DNA of 64,000 nucleotides. It comes from WLMZ01 sp038227995. GTDB lineage: Bacteria > Actinomycetota > Acidimicrobiia > Acidimicrobiales > Ilumatobacteraceae. The position numbers and the translations under genes are program-made. Below, piece by piece: positions 60,401 through 64,000 of this stretch (the stretch's first letter is position 1; each line of letters starts with the position of its first letter). The notes beneath the pieces are model-generated. The model searched no databases and had not been told where the DNA came from. It saw only the letters and a program-made list of their open reading frames with translations. The stretch is taken from assembly GCA_038227995.1 (NCBI GenBank), contig JBBRPP010000007.1:114425-178424 (forward strand), read 5' to 3'.

Positions 60401-61141
60401 CTGGAAATCGGCGACGGTCAACTTGTTGCTCTTGACCTTGCGGATGATGTCTTCGTACGCGGCGAGGAACTCGTCGAAGTTGAGCGTGTTCGCGTCGCGC
60501 AGCACGGGCACGACCAGGGTGCGGCTGCCGTCGGACTTGGCGACATCGACGGCGAGGCCGATGTTCACGCCGGCGTTGCGGACGATGCGGGGCTTGCCAT
60601 CGGCGCCTTCGACGAACGTGTTGTTCATCTGCGGCACGGCATCGGCGATTGCTCGCGCGATGGCGTAGCCGATCACGTGGGTGAAGCTGATCTTGCTCTG
60701 ACCCGCACGAGTGCGGTATCCGTTGACGATCTTGCGGTTGACCTCGAGCAGCTTGGCCGGAACGTTGCGGAAGCTGGTGGCCGTCGGCACCGTGAGGCTG
60801 CGCTCCATGTTCATCGCGATCGCAGCGCCTGCGCCGCGGATCGGCTCACCCAACTCAGCAACCGGGGCCACTGATTCGGCTGGCGCAGCAGGCGTTGCCG
60901 CGGCCGGCACCGTCGTCGATCCGTTCGCCCCGTTGGTGGCGATCGGGGATACCGGAGCAGTCGGCATTGCGGCCGCGGGGGGTGCGGCCGGCGCCGACGT
61001 GGCGGTCGACTTGTAGTCGGAGAAGAACTCTTGCCAGGCCTCGCCGACGGCGTTCGGATCCGCGCGGAACTGTTCGTACATCTCGTCGACCAGCCACGAG
61101 TTCGCGCCAAAGGATTGGCCTGTTTCCTGTTGTGTTGACAT
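57491..61141 (-). CDS. kgd: Multifunctional 2-oxoglutarate metabolism enzyme (Kgd/OdhA type)
   Basis: A 1216-residue fusion of an E2-like succinyltransferase domain and a thiamine-dependent E1, as in mycobacterial Kgd. A short N-terminal segment and an Ala/Pro/Thr linker (residues ~45-100) lead to the acyltransferase domain with catalytic His312 (TYDHRIIQGAESGMF). E1 follows with MAHRGRLNVLANLMGK, GDAAFAGQGV, NNQIGFTT and RRHGHNEGDDPSYTQP. No lipoyl domain is present, so lipoyl-E2 partners come from elsewhere, as known for this family. ATG 61141 (MSTQQETGQS) is chosen over an upstream TTG or GTG. Confidence 0.95.
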   Translation of the reverse strand: MSTQQETGQSFGANSWLVDEMYEQFRADPNAVGEAWQEFFSDYKSTATSAPAAPPAAAMPTAPVSPIATNGANGSTTVPAAATPAAPAESVAPVAELGEPIRGAGAAIAMNMERSLTVPTATSFRNVPAKLLEVNRKIVNGYRTRAGQSKISFTHVIGYAIARAIADAVPQMNNTFVEGADGKPRIVRNAGVNIGLAVDVAKSDGSRTLVVPVLRDANTLNFDEFLAAYEDIIRKVKSNKLTVADFQGATISLTNPGTIGTVQSVPRLMPGQGVIVGVGSIDYPAEFQGSDEKALGALGVSKVVTITSTYDHRIIQGAESGMFLKRVHELLMGEHNFYETLFTDLGVPYEAVKWRTDVNPTNSEDAMLHKQMQIATLIRVHRVRGHLIADLDPLRWKLPMMPAELDPATYGLTIWDLEREFLTGGVGGVEKQALGDLLGVLRDAYCRTIGIEYMHIQDTDEQRWIQSQVEGVHHVFTKEDKRRILERLNAAEAFEKFLATKYVGAKRFGLEGAESAIPVLDSILSDAVDAGLDSAVIGMAHRGRLNVLANLMGKSYEKIFRDFEGHVDPTSVQGSGDVKYHLGATGKYESPTGADIKVELAANPSHLETVDPIVLGMVRANQDRIEPAGSYPSLPILIHGDAAFAGQGVVAECLAMSDINGYRVGGTIHLIINNQIGFTTSPKFARSSLYCSDVAKTVQAPIFHVNGDDPEACVRVAQLAFAYRQRFHKDVVIDMVCYRRHGHNEGDDPSYTQPLMYKAIAERRSVRKLYVEALVKRGELTVEEAESALLDFQSKLQVALDETRAHAPETVKVAKPPKPLGVLPHVPTGVDRGALDAIFDHLTAYPEGFTPHPKLARQFEARAKLYHDNNLVDWATGEALAIGSLVMEGNPVRFSGEDTRRGTFSQRHAALIDYENETNWIPLGELPGSQAKLWIYDSLLSEYAAVGYEYGYAHINHDALVVWEAQFGDFINGAQIIIDQYIVAAEDKWGQGNGLVLLLPHGFEGQGPEHSSARIERFLQACAEDNIQVCNATTAAQYFHLLRRQVRRSVRKPLIMFTPKSALRSPQTRSTVDELTTGSFQEVLDDPTPGLDKSAVTRLVFCSGKVAWDAFAERDKRAAPMAIVRVEQLYPFPVEQMLAIVESYPNARQLVWLQEEPENMGPWSFVEARTWRIKDRGYDLRHVSRVESGSPATGSKTIHDQELSDLMDETFAEWAD

Positions 61142-61163
61142 CACTGCTGATGGTATCGGTCGC

Positions 61164-61244
61164 ATGCTCACCGAACTGGACACAAAGCCTGCGTGGAAGA
61201 GGAACGCGTGGTACGGCGACTACTACGATGACGCCGCCGGCTGA
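61164..61244 (+). CDS. Possible 26-residue peptide upstream of the cupredoxin gene
   Basis: ATG 61164 to TGA 61242-61244 encodes a 26-residue peptide rich in Trp, Tyr and Asp (KPAWKRNAWYGDYYDDAAG at its end). No good ribosome site is seen. It lies between the divergent kgd start and the cupredoxin lipoprotein. It could be a small protein or chance; composition is unlike the neighbours, which is the only reason to list it. Confidence 0.25.
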   Translation: MLTELDTKPAWKRNAWYGDYYDDAAG

Positions 61245-61292
61245 CCCCCCGACGGCTCGCTCTCGACCCCGAATTCTGGCTGATTCGAGACG

Positions 61293-61320
61293 TTGAATAA
61301 CGAAAGTGTGTGCTTATACA
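61293..61320 (+). promoter_or_regulatory. Candidate promoter for the cupredoxin lipoprotein gene
   Basis: TTGAAT (61293-61298) and TATACA (61315-61320) are spaced by 16 bp and match sigma70-type -35 and -10 elements. A start of transcription about seven bases downstream would fall almost on ATG 61330, predicting a leaderless or near-leaderless mRNA, which agrees with the absence of a Shine-Dalgarno sequence there. Confidence 0.5.
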
Positions 61321-61329
61321 ATGGCTTTC

Positions 61330-61734
61330 ATGACGACTCGATCGCTTCGTGGTTCATTGCTCTCCGCGCTGGCGGTCGTTGCGCTTCCCATGGCGGTCAC
61401 CGCGTGCGGAAGCGGCGGTAGCGGTTCCAGCTCGAACACGGTGCCGGCCGATGTCGGTCTCGAAGTCATCGCCGGTCCCGGCATCCGTTGGGACAAGAGC
61501 GACTACACCGCAACAGCCGGCACGGTGAAGGTCGCGCTGCTCAACCGCGACGACCAGTTTCACACGATGGTGATCAAGGCGGCCGATGGCACCGTCGAGC
61601 CTCCAGGCGAACTCGAAGTCGCCAAGAGCGGTGCGATCAAGACCGGCGAGTACAAACTGGCGGCCGGCACCTACAAGATCCTGTGTCTGGTCCCGGGCCA
61701 CGACAACATGAAGGCAACCCTCACCGTCAAATGA
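61330..61734 (+). CDS. Cupredoxin-domain lipoprotein
   Basis: A 134-residue lipoprotein. The signal peptide ends in lipobox VTAC (lipidation at Cys26), followed by a Gly/Ser linker and a cupredoxin domain. Type 1 copper ligands fit His78 (DQFHTMV), Cys119 (KILCLVPGH), His124 and Met127. It should carry electrons, or hold copper, on the outer face of the membrane. ATG 61330 fits the predicted leaderless start; ATG 61321 is three codons upstream. A redox partner is not evident. It converges with a PuuD-like membrane protein across two strong hairpins. Confidence 0.83.
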   Translation: MTTRSLRGSLLSALAVVALPMAVTACGSGGSGSSSNTVPADVGLEVIAGPGIRWDKSDYTATAGTVKVALLNRDDQFHTMVIKAADGTVEPPGELEVAKSGAIKTGEYKLAAGTYKILCLVPGHDNMKATLTVK

Positions 61735-61744
61735 CGTGTCATGG

Positions 61745-61773
61745 GCCCGCCCGGCGTGTCACGCCGCGCGGGC
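61745..61773. terminator. Hairpin after the cupredoxin lipoprotein gene
   Basis: GCCCGCCCGGCG (61745-61756) pairs with CGCCGCGCGGGC (61762-61773) with one mismatch and a five-base loop, ten bases after the stop codon. No T-tract. It is the first of two hairpins in this gap. Confidence 0.6.
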
Positions 61774-61800
61774 CTCGCCCACGCTCTGCCCGAAAACGTC

Positions 61801-61844
61801 GGTGGGCGCGGCCGGCGCGATTTCTCGCGCGGGCCGCGCCCACC
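61801..61844. terminator. Second, longer hairpin before the convergent membrane gene
   Basis: GGTGGGCGCGGCCGGCGCGA (61801-61820) pairs with TCGCGCGGGCCGCGCCCACC (61825-61844) across a TTTC loop, 20 positions with a single mismatch. It lies 20 bp from the stop of the convergent PuuD-like gene and is its likely terminator. Confidence 0.7.
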
Positions 61845-61864
61845 ATGCATTTCGTTGTGTGCCG

Positions 61865-62632
61865 CTACTTCTTGAGCAGGATCTCGGACAGGATCCAGAG
61901 GACCGCCCACAGGCTGAAGGCGGAGATGATCGCGTTCTTGTGCGACTCGTACGGCCACAGCAGCTTGTTTGTGTTGGCCTTGCCACCGATCATCCCGAGG
62001 CAGTTCAGCTCGAGGACAGCGAGGATCACGAGCGAGATGATCACGAACGTCCACGCTTTGCCGGCCGTGGCCTCGGCGAATTGACCAGCGTAGAAATGCG
62101 TCGCGCCGACCATGAAGAACAACATGCCCACCGAGAACACGGCGTTCTGACGACTGGCGAGCAGCGCGGCACGGCCCGCGGCCGGCGCTCCCGGATCGGC
62201 TTCGCCGCCGTTGATGAGGTTGGCCGCGTTGGCGAGCACGATCTTCTGGTTCTTCCAGATGACCATCCACACGTTGGCCGCCATCGTGATGCCCATGACC
62301 ATGCCGACCAGGATGACCGCGTCGTGGCCGACGTGGCCAAGCGTCGAGCCGGCCGGCTTCGTCATGAAGTCGAGCATGTAGTCCTTCGTCGCCCCGACGA
62401 TGAACAGGCCGGTGACGAGCGTGCCAACGGCAGCCCACCGGAACCACCACAGCGCGCGACGCGCGACCTTGTCGATGGCGATGTTGCGCGCCTTGCCCTC
62501 GTCGCCGTACGCAGCGAACGCCGGCACCTGCACGAGGTTGAAGTAGTACAGCAGTCCGATCCACGTGATGCCAGCCAGGACGTGCAACCACCGGAACCCG
62601 AACGACAAACCAGACCGCGTTAGCAGCTCCAT
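61865..62632 (-). CDS. PuuD/DUF989-like urate-hydroxylase membrane domain protein
   Basis: A 255-residue protein with six predicted helices. The first helix and loop (RWLHVLAGITWIGLLYYFNL) match the N-terminal DUF989 membrane domain of the urate hydroxylase PuuD. The C-terminal cytochrome c domain of PuuD is absent. Conserved histidines (LHVLAG, GHVGHDAV, GATHFYAG) could bind haem, but activity on urate is not established and no other purine-degradation gene is present. It begins at ATG 62632 and shares a short, hydrophobic style with the 120-residue gene at 41.5 kb. Confidence 0.7.
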   Translation of the reverse strand: MELLTRSGLSFGFRWLHVLAGITWIGLLYYFNLVQVPAFAAYGDEGKARNIAIDKVARRALWWFRWAAVGTLVTGLFIVGATKDYMLDFMTKPAGSTLGHVGHDAVILVGMVMGITMAANVWMVIWKNQKIVLANAANLINGGEADPGAPAAGRAALLASRQNAVFSVGMLFFMVGATHFYAGQFAEATAGKAWTFVIISLVILAVLELNCLGMIGGKANTNKLLWPYESHKNAIISAFSLWAVLWILSEILLKK

Positions 62633-62760
62633 CGGAGCAACCCCCTCATGTAGTGGACAACCGGCTCGAACGTAGCACTACGTTCGGCGGTGGCGAGGAA
62701 TCAAGACCTTTCGCGGATGTCACACCACGGCTGTTCACACTGTTGTCACATGAGTTGGCG

Positions 62761-63828
62761 TCACACCGGGTCGAGCGCCGTGACACCGTTGGTCGAGACG
62801 TGTTCGGTCCATCGCTTGCCGTTCCAGTAGCGAACCTGGAATCGACCGTACGGATCCTTGGCCCACTGCGGCATGACGGCGGTCCCGGCCGCCGGTGCGG
62901 CCGGATCGATGTTGGCCGGGACGACCGCCGCCACGGTCGGTGTCGCGGGCATCGTGTAGGCCGCCATGTTCGGTGCGACGGGCGCCACGAAATCGGTGAG
63001 TTGACCGGGCATCGGACCGTCCTGCGTGATGGCTGCGCTGGCCGCGTCGGCCCGATCACCGACGACGGCGAGAATCAACGCGACGAGGCCGAGCACGACG
63101 ATGGCCGCGCACGCGATCAGCGCTGCGAGCGACGCCGCCCGACGGTCGTGGACCCGACGCCACGTCTCGATGAAGAGCAGGAGTTGGACACCCGCCGCCA
63201 CCATGCTCGCAAGTATGCCGAAGCGACCCTTGAGTCCGCCGACGAGGATCACCAGGCCGACGATCACGTAACCAGCAATTCCCGCGATCTCCTGTTTGGT
63301 GTGGATCTCGTCGATGTGGATCAGGAACGCGTACGCGACGGCCGGCACGAATGCGAGGAGTGCGACCGCTGCGCCGATGCCGGCATTGGCCTTGTCGTCG
63401 AGGCACGCGAGGCACAGGACGACGGCGACGACGCCGACGACCGCGGCCGCGAGTTCGAACTTGGCGTGTGATGTGTTGAACGCATTGGAGAAATCGATGC
63501 GACGCACGATCAAGGGAATCAACGCCGCTGCTGCGTAAGCGGCACCGCCGGCCGCGATCGGAGGACCGACGGTCGTTCGCGTGATCGCCATCACACCGCC
63601 GATCACCGCGGCCGCGATCGACAGCACGACGGCAGCCTTGACGGCGTTCGGGTCATGGCTCGCCACGCTGCCGTAGTCGAGTCCGAAGTCGAACGCCATC
63701 AAACCACCGCAGATCACGGCGAGGACACCCGCTGCAGCGTGCAACCCGGGAGACTTCATCCGCCGCATCTGGTACGCCTGCGGCGGGATGCGCACGAAGG
63801 TTGTCAACCGCGGCGGCATGAACGACAT
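62761..63828 (-). CDS. Polytopic membrane protein with C-terminal DUF2510 domain
   Basis: A 355-residue protein with about eight predicted membrane helices (e.g. GVLAVICGGLMAFDFGLDYG, AAVVGVVAVVLCLACLDD, GYVIVGLVILVGGL, LIACAAIVVLGLVALILAVV). A Pro/Ala linker follows, then a C-terminal DUF2510 motif (WAKDPYGRFQVRYWNGKRWT). DUF2510 segments are common at the ends of actinobacterial membrane proteins and their role is unknown. ATG 63828 is used; a second ATG lies three codons in. The gene lies at the right end, and upstream of it is a tandem repeat. Confidence 0.8.
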   Translation of the reverse strand: MSFMPPRLTTFVRIPPQAYQMRRMKSPGLHAAAGVLAVICGGLMAFDFGLDYGSVASHDPNAVKAAVVLSIAAAVIGGVMAITRTTVGPPIAAGGAAYAAAALIPLIVRRIDFSNAFNTSHAKFELAAAVVGVVAVVLCLACLDDKANAGIGAAVALLAFVPAVAYAFLIHIDEIHTKQEIAGIAGYVIVGLVILVGGLKGRFGILASMVAAGVQLLLFIETWRRVHDRRAASLAALIACAAIVVLGLVALILAVVGDRADAASAAITQDGPMPGQLTDFVAPVAPNMAAYTMPATPTVAAVVPANIDPAAPAAGTAVMPQWAKDPYGRFQVRYWNGKRWTEHVSTNGVTALDPV

Positions 63829-63900
63829 AGCCGCACGGTAGCAAGTTTGTGAACCTGCGCTGCGGTACGGCGTGGGGCGAGAACGGCGCGCGGCCGGTCA

Positions 63901-64000
63901 GGAGACAGCCCGGCTTGCCGCCTGGACTCCGCCCGGCTTGCCGCCAGGAGACAGCCCGGCTTGCCGCCAGGAGACAGCCCGGCTTGCCGCCAGGAGACAG
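63901..64000. repeat. 23-bp tandem repeat running off the right window edge
   Basis: Units begin at 63901, 63924, 63947, 63970 and 63993 (last one cut by the window edge). The shared core is GCCCGGCTTGCCGCC, with an internal CGGCTTGCCG palindrome; the second copy differs at its start. Because 23 is not a multiple of three, no frame stays in register, so the array is unlikely to be coding. The segment 63829-63900 before it holds no recognisable gene. Confidence 0.8.

Noticed and set aside
58022..60874. A 950-codon plus-strand frame opposite kgd
   Set aside because: Same antisense effect; kgd motifs are unambiguous on the minus strand.

Overview
This 64 kb window reads as a gene-dense chromosomal segment of a high-GC actinobacterium. 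GTG starts are frequent (TTG occasional), many genes overlap by ATGA, GTGA or TGATG, and intergenic gaps are short. Lineage markers include a Kgd-type fused 2-oxoglutarate enzyme, GTP-dependent PEP carboxykinase, a DUF2469 gene beside yraN, a SepIVA-like coiled-coil gene beside the DUF177 gene, an F420-type LLM oxidoreductase, alpha-methylacyl-CoA racemase and a DUF222/HNH protein. The mix of mycobacterial-type genes with a rearranged order suggests Acidimicrobiia (Ilumatobacter-like); this placement is inference. I saw no rRNA, tRNA, CRISPR array, IS element or prophage.

Layout. 1-8 kb: clpX (cut by the window edge), clpP and tig run leftward. Then come a small gene, a membrane-anchored cupredoxin, a three-gene overlapping block (TrmA-type RNA methyltransferase, ECF sigma factor, RskA-type anti-sigma) and rpe. 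8-16.8 kb: a secreted protein, a crotonase, yraN and DUF2469, then ribosome-assembly and protein-targeting genes (rplS, trmD, rimM, khpA, rpsP, ffh, ftsY). A divergent PRPP-synthetase-like gene on the opposite strand interrupts that block between trmD and rimM. 16.8-21 kb: a polyamine-type ABC transporter operon (ATPase, lipoprotein, two permeases). 21-30 kb: a leftward housekeeping block for chromosome organisation, DNA repair, lipid precursors and translation (smc, mutM, rnc, acpP, plsX, rpmF, DUF177, SepIVA-like, coaD, rsmD).

30-41.5 kb: a zinc-ribbon protein, a membrane protein divergent from a TetR regulator with two tandem palindromic operators, a DUF222/HNH protein, recG, a FakA-like DAK protein, then rpmB, a cold-shock-like gene and pckG rightward, and an acyl-CoA ligase. 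41.5-50 kb: leftward lipoprotein, phosphatase, PIG-L deacetylase, racemase and hydrolase genes, divergent from a rightward overlapping block of LLM oxidoreductase, galactokinase, SMP-30 lactonase-like and DUF952 genes. 50-57.4 kb: a signal-less BtuF-like protein, a PH-SHOCT membrane protein, a UvrD2-like helicase, a hotdog protein, exonuclease III, an NYN-S1 putative RNase, a HAD hydrolase and an unknown protein. 57.4-64 kb: kgd, a cupredoxin lipoprotein, a PuuD-like membrane protein, a DUF2510 membrane protein and a 23-bp tandem repeat running off the window.

Many convergent gene pairs are separated by a strong, sequence-distinct hairpin. The points most worth following up are the NYN-S1 protein with its long basic/Ala/Pro tail, the PRPP-synthetase paralogue with altered substrate loops, the His/Asp-rich tail of trigger factor, the two type-1 copper proteins, the repeat-derived yraN/DUF2469 junction and the tandem TetR operators.
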